From contig CM053270.1 in assembly GCA_028583415.1 (NCBI GenBank), positions 6,456,342 to 6,520,341 on the forward strand: DNA of 64,000 nucleotides, written 5' to 3'. The notes under the pieces were generated by a model. It was not told the origin of the DNA, did not search any database, and was given only the letters and a program-made list of their open reading frames with translations. Positions within the stretch are counted from its first letter, which is position 1; every line of letters starts with the position of its first letter. Positions 11,673-22,677 of this stretch are shown here, piece by piece. The stretch is from Protea cynaroides (Eukaryota > Streptophyta > Magnoliopsida > Proteales > Proteaceae). Made by a program: the position numbers and the translations under genes.

Positions 11673-11741
11673 CTGTGATTTATTTTAACTTAGTCTACAT
11701 ACTCACACAATGTAATACAACTTAAAAGGTTTCAGTCATAC
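11673..11741 (-). other. 69-nt in-frame intron-like insert between gag and protease
   Basis: On the - strand the sequence reads TCACAG/GTATGACTG ... AAATCACAG/GTATCG: a GT...AG segment of 69 nt, AT-rich, with an ACTAAG branch-like word. It holds three in-frame stops. Its removal joins DVVTG to IVPINDIPARVLFDS, which matches the usual continuous Tekay gag-protease text, with no frame change (69 = 23 x 3). The 10-bp word atacctgtga is present at both ends (11669-11678, 11738-11747), so it could instead be a small insertion with a target duplication. Confidence 0.65.
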
Positions 11742-12363
11742 CTGTGACCACATCGGGTGATGCGGCAGCATCCTTAGATGTAACAGCATAAACTCGTCCT
11801 TGATGTAGCTGCTTCCTGGGCTTAGGACACTCCCTTGCCATATGCCCCGCTTGATTGCAGTTATAACATTTTGGACCTTTAGTATTTGGCTTTGGCTGCT
11901 GTTGAGTTACTGGGGTAGTCTTGGGTACAGCAGTAAAGCCTTGAGCACGGAAGGGTTTGAATGTCTTATTATTCCCTCCGTTATAAGCATTTCCAGCTGG
12001 CCTTTTTATACCTCTGTTCTGTGTGAAATAGCTCTCCTTCTGGCTCGATTCTATAACTCTAGCAATTTGCACAGCTTCATCATATATTTTCTTCTCTAAA
12101 CCTAGAACATGCTCTCTGATGCTTCCTCTAAGTCCCGTGACAAACCTACGGGTCTTAGTTTCTTCTTCTAGCATGCTAAGTGGTGCAAAGAAAAACAGCT
12201 CCTCATAACGCTGTTGATATGCATCCACGGACATCTGTCCCTGATATAAACTCAGGAACTCCTTCTCCATAAAATCTTTGAAGCTTCGGGGAAAGTACTT
12301 CTCAAAGAAAGCTTCTTTATATATAGCCCAGGTCAATAGGGCGTGCTTGGTTTATAGGTAGAT
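11742..12363 (-). pseudogene. gag: Chromovirus gag, 3' part with zinc knuckle
   Basis: Continues gag after the solo LTR insertion. It encodes WAIYKEAFFEKYFPRSFKD and the capsid-like region, then a CCHC zinc knuckle CYNCNQAGHMARECP (about 11875-11830) and the end DVVTG that joins protease across the 69-nt insert. A TAA stop lies just 3' of the insertion point (around 12350), before the first Met of the open stretch at 12336. Nucleocapsid binding of element RNA is the known role of this family. Confidence 0.85.
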
Positions 12364-14683
12364 TGTAAGACCCACACGCCACGAACCTGGCCTAACCTTA
12401 TATTTTGTGTCGGGACCCGTCTACATATCATAGTCGAGCCAAGTGGACCAAGTGTGTGAAGAAAAACCAAGATCCAATATGAAAATTTACTCAAAAATAG
12501 TCAAAATGAGGGTGGGGTCGCAGGTTTTAAAAGGCAGGTCCGATCCCCCCATCGACCCCCCCATCGACCCGTGACCAAGGGTCGCAGGGGTCTATGAATT
12601 GTCTGACCCCCCATCGACCCCCCCATCGACCCCCGGTAATCGGGAAAAACAGCACGAACCAAAAATTAGGAAACTTTCCTAATTTCAATTGGAACCTTTC
12701 CTAAACTCAATGAGACTTATTTTGGGAGGTTTTACTCTATAAATAGGACGTCCCTAAGCCTCTTTCACTCCTTTTACAACCCTAATTGGATTGAGAGAAA
12801 GAGAAGAGAAGGAAGAGAAGGAGAAGAGAAAGAGAATTGAAGAAGAAAACCAAGGAGGAGGAAATTCAGAGGAAACTCTGAATCTCAGCAAACCTAAGGT
12901 ATGAATACATTTCCCATGATTTATTTAAGACCATAGAATGGTTTATGAAGAGGGTATGACTTAGAAGAAACCCAAATCACCCATCCATGGTTAGGTTTCA
13001 ATGGAAACCATGGAAGAGATCATTGAAACCATGTAGGTGAATAAAGAATAGTTCTAAACCATAGAACATGTATGGAATGGACTATAGAAGCAAGCCATAG
13101 GACCCCAAACATGAATGAATGGACGAAATTTGATACTTTCGACTCAAACCATGGGGGGTCGCACTTAGGGTCGATGGAACCTCCGACCCTAGCTTCGACC
13201 CCCAGCCATTCGGGAAGTTCAGGAAAGGAGGGGTAGCACCTAGGGTCGATGGAACCTCCGACCCTAGGCATTGACCCCCAGTTAACAGCAAGCTGTAAAA
13301 AATTAGAATAAATTCTAATTAAATTCTAAATTCTAATTAAATTCTATCGACTTTGTTAGGTCTTCTAGCAATATAATATTGATATAAAAATGATTCTTAA
13401 GGCTTGAAAGATGATCTACAAACAAGCAAAGGTGAGGAAACAGGACTCTAAACTAATTGATTAATAACAAACTATTTTTATTTTCTTGAGTCCAATGCCA
13501 TATTGATTCTATGCGTGTATGCTTGTATGTGCATTCAACATGTCATCCAATATTTATATTATTTGTTCATGCATATTTACTTTATTATTTATAACATGAT
13601 GATGATGATGATGATGATAGGAATAGGCATGTGAATGTATGTGTGTGGTTGGTGTACTTGATGCGAGCGAGTATCAGGGGAGGTGTGATGGGGACGTCAA
13701 TAAACGTTAACCTTTGGCGGGTTTCAGCACTTTAGCTCTATCTCTAACTCAAGTCTTGTGCATTAGCATCGTCGTATCGCCATTACCTAACGGAACTATT
13801 ACGTCGTAGCGTATCAGGGGAGGTGGTCTCGGTCCTTGTAGTCTCTGACTCTACCGGGGGGCCTTAGCTCTATCTCTATGGACGTTCTGAGGGATGCTGG
13901 GGTGAGGCCTTGGATACACTGTTTGTCATTAGGATTGGTTAGTTGCGAGCCCAGTTTGCAAGCCCTCGCCAATAGGGGCTTACGTGTTGGTATGGCACTG
14001 TACAGCAATAAACGTTAACCTTTGTTGTACAATGTTATGGTAGGGTGGATGGGGACGACAATAAACGTTAACCTTTGGGCGGACTTCCACACCCTGTGTA
14101 TAGAGGCGGGGTCAATAAACGTTAACCTTTGACCACCTAAACTTTTCTATTGCGCATTGCAAACTATAAATCAGACCAAAGATATAAATTGATTGCATGC
14201 ATATGTATTGTTGCATTGTTTTGTTTACTCACTGAGCTCAAGTTGGAGAGCTGACCCTCGCGCGCGTAATTCTTTTTAGTTTCCGATGTTGCAGGAACTA
14301 TGATTGAAGATTATGTCGACAAGCCAACATATGAACATGTGGCGGCTATGGTGAGCAAGCTGTGGATGACGAACATGGTTCGTTAAGCGAGCGTTTCAAC
14401 GGTGGATACGTTTAGTGTTTAGTTTTCGTATTTTGATATTGTAATATGTATTAAGTTATGTTTTGGTTACTTGGAAATAAATGGAATATTAATTATTTAT
14501 CATGATTAGACCTCAGTTCATTATCTGTAAGAATTTCGCTATTTATTTTATTACCTCTGATTAATGTGGAATGTGTTTTGGTTTATCTTATGTGGGATAG
14601 CCTATTGTGAGATCCTGGTTGAACCGTTGGTTTATTGACGATTCATCACACCATTCTGGTTGGAGCAGAATTGGGGTGTGACA
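12364..14683 (+). mobile_element. Solo LTR of a related chromovirus family, inserted in gag
   Basis: 2320 bp starting tgtaagacccacacg and ending gggtgtgaca, in opposite orientation to the host element and visibly diverged from its 2.28-kb LTRs. The TATA box ctataaatag is at 12737-12746. Flanking 5-mers are tagat (12359-12363) and taggc (14684-14688), which differ by two transitions. Removing the LTR and one 5-mer rejoins gag from GDAHHWWKSTRAY to TWAIYKEAFF in frame. Confidence 0.88.
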
Positions 14684-15333
14684 TAGGCCCTGGTAGATTT
14701 CCACCAATGATGTGCATCACCTTTTAGCATAAAGGTGGCACATAATACCTTTTCTTCTTCTGTAATAGTCATCATCAAAAAATTTCTCTCCATCTCGTCG
14801 ATCCAATGTGTTGGCCATAAAGGATCGGACGGTTTACCGTTAAACTCCTTGGGCTTCATCTTTAAGAATCGCTCCACCAGTCGGGAGTGATCCATTTGAT
14901 TTTGAGGGTATGCCCCAAACATAGGTTGTGGATACTGATAATTAACCTGAACTGCTTCAGGACCTGGTACTGGCATCTGTGCAGCTTTTGGTTGAGGTGT
15001 TTGAGGTGCTGGGTGGTTACCCACCGATACTGCACTTGTTTGTCCAGTCGGCATTGGTGTAGCATGTGCTGCCTGAAACATCATTCTCATTGCTGCTTGC
15101 ATTTGAGCCTGTGCTCGTTGCATTTGTTGCAGCTGTTGCGCTAGGTTCATAACCACGGTTGTCAGCTCCGGTGGTGGAGGTGGCAAGTTTGTAGGATTTT
15201 CCTGACCTTGGTTTACTGGGGGTGCAACATGCAGATTACCCTGTGCATATATATTTTCTTGACTGACTTCGTCCACGGGTAGTGGTGGTGGAACTGCGTT
15301 TTGGCTCTGCCTGGTTACTCTACGCCCAGCCAT
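14684..15333 (-). pseudogene. gag: Chromovirus gag, 5' part
   Basis: Starts with MAGRRVTRQSQ at 15333, the typical start of Tekay-type gag. An internal upstream Met at 15390 is less likely because MAGRR is the family start. It has a Pro/Gln/Met-rich N-terminus with QLQQMQRAQAQMQAAMRMM, then the matrix/capsid part WIDEMERNFLMMTITEEEK and GDAHHWWKSTRAY, where the solo LTR cuts in. Confidence 0.88.
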
Positions 15334-15477
15334 AATTTTCCTCTGATAATGGTGATGCCTGAAAATCATTAATATACGTGAGTCAATCATTTATACTTCA
15401 TGTAGGTACGCTAACCGATGTTAATTTTCAAGTTTTTCAGATCATTCTATGAAAAATACTGTCTTTTATATGCAGGG

Positions 15478-15690
15478 TCGATGGTGGGGGTCAATGGTAT
15501 GTCCGACCCTCAGTATCCGACCCTGGGAAATCACCTATTTTTCCCGAGAGCCAGGGGTCGATGGGGAGGTCGGAGTATGTCCGACCCAGGGTGCGACCCC
15601 TGGTTCTCTGTCAGGTTCGAGAGCCGAGGGTCAATGGGGGGGTCGATATGGGGGTCGATTGTTCTAATCAAATTCTCCGACCCCCGGACC
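15478..15690. promoter_or_regulatory. Cluster of gggtcga / cgaccc words upstream of the antisense gene
   Basis: About ten gggtcgat/cgaccc words in both orientations (for example gggtcgatgg, ccgaccct, ggggggtcgat, ccgacccccgg) in 210 bp. The same words cluster in the LTR at 7275-7410 and 7915-8050 and in the solo LTR at 12510-12640 and 13150-13280. In the leader the cluster lies between gag (leftward) and the antisense gene (rightward), where a promoter for the antisense gene would sit. The regulatory role is inferred. Confidence 0.45.
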
Positions 15691-15842
15691 AAAAATCAGA
15701 TTTTTAAGGTCCGATTCTGAGTTCATTTTCCATTCTTCCCTCCCCGTTTCGACTCGTCTCCTTCCTCTGAGTTGCTACAGTGCCAACTCTGCTACATTGG
15801 TCATTTGGGTTCCTTGTTTCGACGTCTACACCTTCCCTACAG

Positions 15843-16283
15843 GTATGTATTTTACCTTTACATGTTTTTAGGTTTTCTTTTCTAGGTTTTCACCCGTATA
15901 TCTCGTTTTCTTCAAATTAAACTTTTTCCAGCCGTAAAAATTCGATTTTTATTGGGGGCTTTTGTTATTGGTGACTCGAGGAACGAAAGCCCTCAAAAAT
16001 ATTTGAGTTTCATCGGTTGGTTATCGAGAAACTCGAAATTTTCACTTTTTGCCCTAATTTTGTCGAAATTTTGAATTTCTTGAAATTTCTTGCAATTCAT
16101 TCTAATTAGTTGCAATTTTCGACTGTTTGAATCTCCAAGTTAGTTTAAGATCTATGTAAGTCCTCCTGCCCACGTGTATGGGTGAAAAGTGAGGCTTTTG
16201 GCCAACTTACGTCGTTATAATGCCAAATTTTTTGGATTTTTCTACCTTACTAACACATTATATGTTTTCTTTATTATTTGCAG
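15843..16283 (+). other. Predicted 5'-UTR intron of the antisense gene
   Basis: A donor ccctacag/gtatgtatt and an acceptor ttattatttgcag/atacc bound a T-rich 441-nt segment that ends six bases before an ATG in an excellent context (accatgg). A spliced 5' leader supports a real transcript running opposite to the retrotransposon. Confidence 0.6.
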
Positions 16284-16288
16284 ATACC

Positions 16289-17652
16289 ATGGCTCGTACC
16301 AAAGTACCAAAAGTTCGTGACCGTCTTCGTTTCCGTTCCAACGAAGCCGAGGCACAGTATGCCCACTATGCTCGCAAGAAGGTAGAGGGAGGTCGCAAGG
16401 TGAACTTGGCTGATTTAGCCTTGTTCAATGTGGAGAGAGCATTTGGTGATATGGGATGGCTCCCTGTCATCACTTACGACGCGTGTACTCGTCCAGATTT
16501 GGTACGCCAGTTCTACTGTAATCTCCAGGTAGTAAGAGATTACAATGATGTGGAGAGGGGTGATGAGCTACGCATCACGAGCTACGTCAAGGGGGTTGAC
16601 ATCTCATTTGATTATCGGCAGCTGGCCGACCTACTGGGCATTTCTTATGCTGGCCCCATGGTTTCTGTGCTCCTGGAGAGCCCCAGTTCTTCTCTCTTCA
16701 GATGAGGGCTGAGATCGATAGTCAGCTCATCCGACCTGATCGCTGGAAAATGAGAGCGTGCTATCTGCGTTCAGATCCACGGGTATATTGCAAGTTCATA
16801 CAGCATAACCTGATACCGCAAAGTGGTCATTACGAGAAGGTCTCCCAGCTAACCCAGTATCTTCTATACTGTTTATGCACTAGGCAGCCCGTCTGCCTTC
16901 CATACATCATTATGCGTACCATGATCAGTGCCACGTTGCCCAGTCACACTGGCAACCTTCCTTACGGATGCATGATCACTACCTTGCTTACCCGCCTGGG
17001 GGTTGACTTAGTGGATGAGAAGATTCAGGAGAAATCCTTCTTATCGCCTCTAGATTGGGAGGCTATTTGCAAGATGGGCATGTGGGATGCCCAGGTCAGT
17101 GATGAGGAGAGGAACGTGATGGTGCGCCCTCGCACTCGCATAGAGATAGCTGACGCTGAGGCAGCTGCCGCCGCCACTGGAGTTCATATGGAGCCTGCTG
17201 GTGATGATGACTGTATGTACATGGATGTGGACTCCATACCACCTCCTTCACCTACACATGCTGCTAGAGCTAGTACTTCTTATGCGGCTGGTCCTTCACA
17301 CCCACCTTCTGATATGATGGGGATATTGCATGAGATCAAAGAGGCTCAGTGCAGATCTGATCTGAGGATGGGGGAGTTACTAGACGCTCAGCCTGTGAGA
17401 GTGGATGAGCTACTAGACGCCCAGCGCATATCGGACATGAGGATGGGAGAGCTCATAGAGGCTCAGCGCCGGTCAGATACGCGTATGGAGGCGCTTTTGG
17501 GTGCTCAGCGCGTGACTGATCAGCGGTTGGCTGGTTTCACAGCTAATCTTCAGACGACCCAGACTCAGGTAGTCTGGTTGACTAGAGTCTATGCTGAGGA
17601 TTATGATAGAGACCGTGAGGCACCGCCTCCTCCTTCACCTCCAGCTTCATGA
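16289..17652 (+). CDS. Antisense gene in the chromovirus leader: ATHILA-ORF1/plant-transposon-like protein
   Basis: Two overlapping frames, 16289-16705 and 16702-17652, together about 440 residues. Start chosen at ATG 16289 (context accatgg, MARTKVPKVRDR). Recognisable blocks are PDLVRQFYCNL, VKGVDISFDYRQLADLLGI, FIQHNLIPQSGHYEKV, LPYIIMRTM and LPYGCMITTLLTRLGVDL, in the order seen in ATHILA ORF1 or 'putative plant transposon protein' families. An acidic/Pro linker and a heptad-rich tail with repeats of RMGELLDAQ/RMGELIEAQ follow (coiled coil). The frame break is mended if a 41-nt GT-AG segment (16661-16701) is spliced; that is short for a plant intron, so a frameshift is the alternative. It lies on the opposite strand between gag and the 5' LTR. 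The function is unknown. Confidence 0.75.
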
Positions 17653-17917
17653 TTGTATTTATTTTCTTTCTTTGTACTACAGAGTAACTGTCCGGGTTGT
17701 GGACTATACTCTGCTTTAGCTATTTATATACGTTTGTTTCTCTCTCATTGTATTTAAAATTGTTCTCCCTTTAATAGATGCATTATTCTCTTTTCAAATT
17801 TGGTCTCAAACATCACTTGTGCTTATAGTGTGTTAATATTACAGTTTTTACTTTTATCCTATCTCAGTTCACAATTCGTTGTGAAGGTATGCTAGTTTAG
17901 TGGACACGGCCTGAAAG
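17653..17917. other. 3' region of the antisense gene / start of element leader
   Basis: AT-rich, with tatttatat and gtatttaaaa words that could serve as poly(A) signals for the rightward transcript. On the - strand this is the first 270 nt of the retrotransposon leader downstream of the primer site. No further frame was seen. Confidence 0.4.
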
Positions 17918-17930
17918 GCTCTGATACCAA
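17918..17930 (-). promoter_or_regulatory. Primer-binding site, initiator tRNA-Met
   Basis: The - strand reads TTGGTATCAGAGC two bases inside the 5' LTR. TGGTATCAGAGC is the usual plant initiator tRNA-Met primer site. Confidence 0.9.
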
Positions 17931-17932
17931 GT

Positions 17933-20216
17933 TGTCACACCCCAATTCCGCACTATTCAGAATGGTGTGATGAACCGCTAGCAAACCAACGGTTCAACCA
18001 GGATCTCGGACAGACGATATCCGTTTTATCTAAACCTCATACATCCACATTAATAATCAGAGTAAATACACAATAGCGGAAGTTTTATAGTAAAATGAAC
18101 TGAGAAATCTAACTGTGATAATCATATTTTAATAATAAATTATTCTGTATCAACTAAGACATAAATAAATATCAATTACATGTGTTTACTAAATCAAGTA
18201 ATGAAAATAAAATCTAATCGAATACGCATGAGTTGCACTCACAAGAGGAGTCATGCATATCCACTTCGTCTTCAACTTCTATCGTCGTCATGTGCCCGTA
18301 CACTGGAGCATTGACATAATCTTCGACGGTAGTACCTGCATCATCAACTAAAAATATTCGATGTCGAGGGGTGAGCACACATCATGGCTCAGTGAGCAAA
18401 TAAAACAATGCAACAATACATATGCATGCATTCAATTCATATCTTTGGTCTGGTTTTAAGTTTGCAATGCACAATAGAAAGGTTCGATGGTCAAAGGTTA
18501 ACGTTTATTGACCCCTCCTCTATACACAGGGTGTGGAAGTCCGCCCAAATGTTAACATTTATTGTCGTCCCCATCCACCTTACCATGAACATTGTACAAC
18601 AAAGGTTAACGTTTATTGCTGTACAATGCCATACCAACACGTAAGCCCCTGCTGGCGAGGGCTTGCAAACTGGGCTCGCAACTAACCAATCCTAATGCTA
18701 AACAGTATATCCAAGGCCTCACCCCAGCATCCCTCAGAACGTCCATAGAGATAGAGCTAAGGCCCCCCGGTAGAGTCAAAGACTACAAGGACCGAGACCA
18801 CCTCCCCTGATACTCTACGACGTGATAGTTCTGCTAAAATAATGGCGATACGACGATGCTAATGCACAAGACTTGAGTTAGAGATAGAGCTAGAGTGCTG
18901 AGGCCCAGCCTATGACACCCCCCCCCTGATACTCGCTAGCATCAAGTACATCAACCACACACATACTTTCACATGCCTATCATCATCATCATCATCATGT
19001 TATAAACAATAAAGTAAATATGCATGAACAAATAATAGAAATATTGGATGACATGTTGTATGCACATTACAAACATATTCGCATAGAATCAAGCATAGCA
19101 TTGGACTCAAGAAATAAAAACAGTTTGTTATTAATCAATTAGTTTTTAGGTCTTGTTTCCTCACCTTAACTTGATCGTAAGTCCTCGTTCAAGCTTTAAG
19201 AATAACCTTTATATTGATATTATATTGCTAGAAGATCTAACAAAATCGATAGAATTTAATTAGAATTATTTCTGATTTTAAAAACCATCTTCGTTAACTT
19301 CGGGGTCGATGCTAGGGTCCGAGTTATGATCGACCACGGGTGCGACCACCCCTATTCTGGGCTTCCCGAATACTGGGGGTCGATGCTCAGGGTCTGGTAG
19401 GGTCGATTGGCCATCGACCCCCCATGCGACCCCCTGTGGGTTTTGTCAATTTCTCTTCCTTCAGTACATTCTTCGTGTTTGGGGTCTTATGGCTTGCTCC
19501 TATAGTCCATTCCACACTTGTTCTATGGCCTAGAACCGTGATTCATTCACCTATATGGCTTTCATGACTTTCCCCATGGTTTTCCATGAAAACCTAACCA
19601 TGGGTGGGTGATTTGGGTTTCTCCGAGATCACACCCTCTTTATTATCTACACTAAGGTCTTTAGAAATTCATGGAAGTAGTATCCATACCTGAGAAGAAT
19701 ACTCCTTCTCTGCATCTCTTCTCCTTTTGCCTTCTTCTCTTCTTTCCTTCTCTTCTTCTTCTCTTCCTTCTCTTCTCTTTCTCTCAATTCAATTAGGGTT
19801 CTAAAAGGAGTGAGAGAGGCTTAGGGATGTCCTATTTATAGAGTAGAAACTCCTAAAATAAGTCCCATTGAGATTAGGAAGGAATCCCATTGAAATTAGG
19901 AGGAAAGTTTCCTAATTTTCGGTTTATGCTGTTTTTACCGAGTATCGGGGGTCGATAGGGGGGTCGGAGATCCCGTCGACCCCTGGTCCTTAAAATGTCC
20001 GACCCCCCATGTAAAACTGGGGGTCTGACTTCTATACTGGGGGGTCCGACCCTCCCTTGCTGGGTATGCGACCCTCCCCTTATTTTAAGTGTTTTTGGGT
20101 CAGTTTAATACCTGGGATCGTGATCTCCTTCACGCACTTGGTCCATTTGGCTCAACCATGATGGGTAGACATGGTTTAAGGTGGTAAGACCGGATTAGTT
20201 TGATACGGGTCATACA
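17933..20216 (-). repeat. 5' LTR of the chromovirus
   Basis: 2284 bp, nearly colinear with the 3' LTR (2283 bp). In the first 340 bp I count about eight differences, including a 1-base indel. The TATA box CTATAAATAG is at 19832-19841. The outer end reads TGTATGACCC where the 3' LTR has TGTAAGACCC. It has the same three 54-bp-spaced subrepeats (18493-18618). Confidence 0.92.
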
Positions 20217-21105
20217 CAAACCCTAGGATACGTAGGCCATTTGGGAGAATCCCAAATTCGGATCCAAACCTTAGTCCACTCGAACTATCCATAGATCCAC
20301 TAGGATATTTCCCCATATTTTAACCCAAATAGGGTTATCTAGCCCGAACTACGCGGATTCTGATTCCTAGGGCAAACCCTAGGATATGTAGGCCAATTGG
20401 GAGAATCCCAAATTCGGATCCACATCTTAGTTCACTCGGACTGTCCATAAATCCACTAGGATATCTATTCATATTTTGACCCAGAAAGGGTTATCCACAT
20501 TCCAACCCAGAAAGGGTTATCCATATTTTAACCCAAATATGGCTATCTACATTCCAACCCAAATAGGGTTATCCATATTTTGACCCAGAAAGGATTATCT
20601 ATTCTTAGATCCACTAAAACTATCTATCAGTTCGCATGGACTATCCAGATACCTAACCCATAGGGTTTCTCATCCTTTCAAGCATAAACTTCAACTTGAA
20701 CAATGCACTTAATCATGCACAAGCATAAATCACAGCCATAAACTTTAATCACACCTGAACTACGATGGTGGACCTGATTTTCAGAATAAGTCCGAGATAC
20801 GTAGGCAATCTGATGGATACCGATTCTGTTCAATGATATCAAACCAAGTCCACTTGGTTTGATTCGGTTTAATAGATAGAGTTTAGCATAGGAAATGTAT
20901 AGGAGACCAATTTCGATCGGGCGGTTTGGGTGCCTAACCCCTTCCCATAATTGTAATCTGACGTTTACCCAGTCTTTGATGGACCAGAAATCCAATCTAA
21001 GGGTCATGAGTCAATCGAAGTCTTACCTTAGGGTGAGATTTCACATTTCTAAGGTCCTAGACATTAATCTAGGTGGCGACTTCTAAGATTTCCATCTTTG
21101 TCCTC
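20217..21105 (+). mobile_element. Right part of the split Ogre-like LTR fragment
   Basis: It resumes the gaactacg/ggatacgtaggc block interrupted at 5903 and repeats it intact at 20343. About 32-bp subrepeats of the form acccagaaagggttatcca run from about 20480 to 20600. The block gggtgcctaaccccttccc (20930) and aatctaggtggcgact (21063-21078) parallel the upstream LTR end at 4565-4712. It is cut at about 21105 by an LTR fragment of the chromovirus family. Confidence 0.65.
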
Positions 21106-21666
21106 ACACGTTTCTATAGCACATTGCAAACTTAAAACCAGACCATAATGTGAATGTTATTCATGCATGTTATTTGTTGCATTGTCTGATTGTTTTACTG
21201 AGCTAAGTTGTGAGCCCAACCTTGTGTACACACTATTTTTAGATGTTGATGCAGGTTATACTGTGGAGGACTACATGGACGTTCCAGTATATGGAGGTGT
21301 TGCTGCCTTGGAAATGCAAGCAGGGGAGGATGAGCATGACGCTTCATGCGAGTACCCTTTCTGCATGTACCTCTAGGATATTTGATTTGTTTATTTTATT
21401 TATTTATTTTCAATTGTATTTACAATTGATGTAAGAATAATTATTTACGTTCTGGTGTTTTGAATAATTGGATATTTTATTTAAATTATCAATAGAAAAC
21501 TCAGTTCATTTAATTTAAGACTTTTGTTGTATTTAATTATATTCTGATTATGATTATGTGCAATGATTTGTATGAGTGGACACGGTCTTATTGAGATCTT
21601 GGTGTGAACCGTTGGTTTAGTGGGGTTCACTTACACTTCTGGTTCAGTCAGAATTGGGGTATGGCA
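21106..21666 (+). mobile_element. Truncated LTR end of the chromovirus family (+)
   Basis: It starts near tttctatagcacattgcaaac (like 14148 of the solo LTR) and runs to the LTR-end-like tcagaattggggtatggca. Only the last 560 bp remain, in + orientation. The short frame in it (about 21167-21376) is also part of the LTR and not a gene. Confidence 0.75.
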
Positions 21667-21759
21667 ATTTATAGCTTTAAAATCAACTTGAGAAAACAAG
21701 AAATTATCGTTTGCAAATAATAAATGTGTAAGAGGAGAGGACCGGTTCCTTATTTATAG

Positions 21760-22627
21760 ATTTTTTTTTGTTTTGTTTTTTTTTTTTTGGGTAGAACTGA
21801 ATTTATTCATTGAATCATGATGTGCTCATAGACTGACGGACACACATGCCATACAGTCATGGAGTGTATACTAGCCAAATTGTCAAGCACGATTTAGACA
21901 GAGCCTGCGAAGCTAAGGAGTCAACTACGCTATTAATCATCCCAGGAATAAATCTGAAAATGCAGGATAAAAATTAACTTGATAAGGAGTGAAAATCATG
22001 AATTAGCGAGACAACAACGAGTGGTGGCTTCTAATCTGGTTTGTGAAAATAATTGGTCAAAGATTGACTACCACTTTCCACAATGAGATTATTGTTACAG
22101 TCTCCATTTGCTTATAATACTCCAGTTTTCATTGCCAAACATTCTCCTTGTATAACTGAATCAAAATGCATAGGAAATGAAGCTACAAAAACTAGTGATC
22201 GAGTTTAATTACAAGGAATGTACTCCAAACCTCCGCTAGATTTAGATTGAAGAAAATATACGTCAGAATTAAGAATATAAGTTTCTAGTGGATGGGGATG
22301 CCAACGATGAAGCATATCACTATTAGAGTTTGGGATCCGCAATGAGGGAGTCGTAGACAAAGGTAATTCCAAGTACTCGTTAAAAGCCCTTAAAAGCTGT
22401 TGCAACTATATCCTCAGGCCACTAAGTTGGACAATAGAAAGTAAATCATTTTGAGATTTCCAAAGTAACGGGCATATGGAAAAGCAAAGTTAAATTATAT
22501 TTTGTTACCGTTGTCGGCATGTTGGCTGGGTTTTATGCGTTGTTGGACATAATCAAGGTTGTCGTGTGTAGGAAAGAGTTTGTCTCCAGTTGGGCAATCT
22601 CTCCAACTATGATCCAATAGTGTGTTG
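21760..22627 (-). mobile_element. LINE-1 3' end fragment with RNase H-like remnant
   Basis: The left edge is a T-run (about 21765-21795), the poly(A) tail of a - strand insertion, followed by AATAAATTCAGTTC on the - strand. Broken frames read SVIQGECLAMKTG and FIPGMINSVVDSLASQAL, typical of the C-terminal RNase H of plant L1 LINEs. There are many stops. The 5' end is lost near 22627. Confidence 0.65.
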
Positions 22628-22677
22628 TCAGGGCCTGTTTGATAAAACTTTAGATTCTGGATTCTATGGATTCTAAC

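Larger units (their letters stand above)
5904..20216 (-). mobile_element. Complete Ty3 chromovirus, Tekay/Del type, with antisense gene in the leader
   Basis: A 14.3-kb element on the - strand: 5' LTR 17933-20216, primer site 17918-17930, leader with an antisense gene, gag from 15333, pol to 8182, polypurine tract 8187-8200, 3' LTR 5904-8186. Flanks caaat (5899-5903) and caaac (20217-20221) look like a 5-bp target duplication with one change. The Tekay/Del call rests on the initiator-Met primer, one RNase H, a chromodomain-like pol C-terminus, and an interior close to Tekay gag-pol. Sampled parts of the two LTRs differ by roughly 2%, so the insertion is fairly recent. Both gag and pol are broken by stop codons, and a foreign solo LTR lies in gag. 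Confidence 0.9.
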
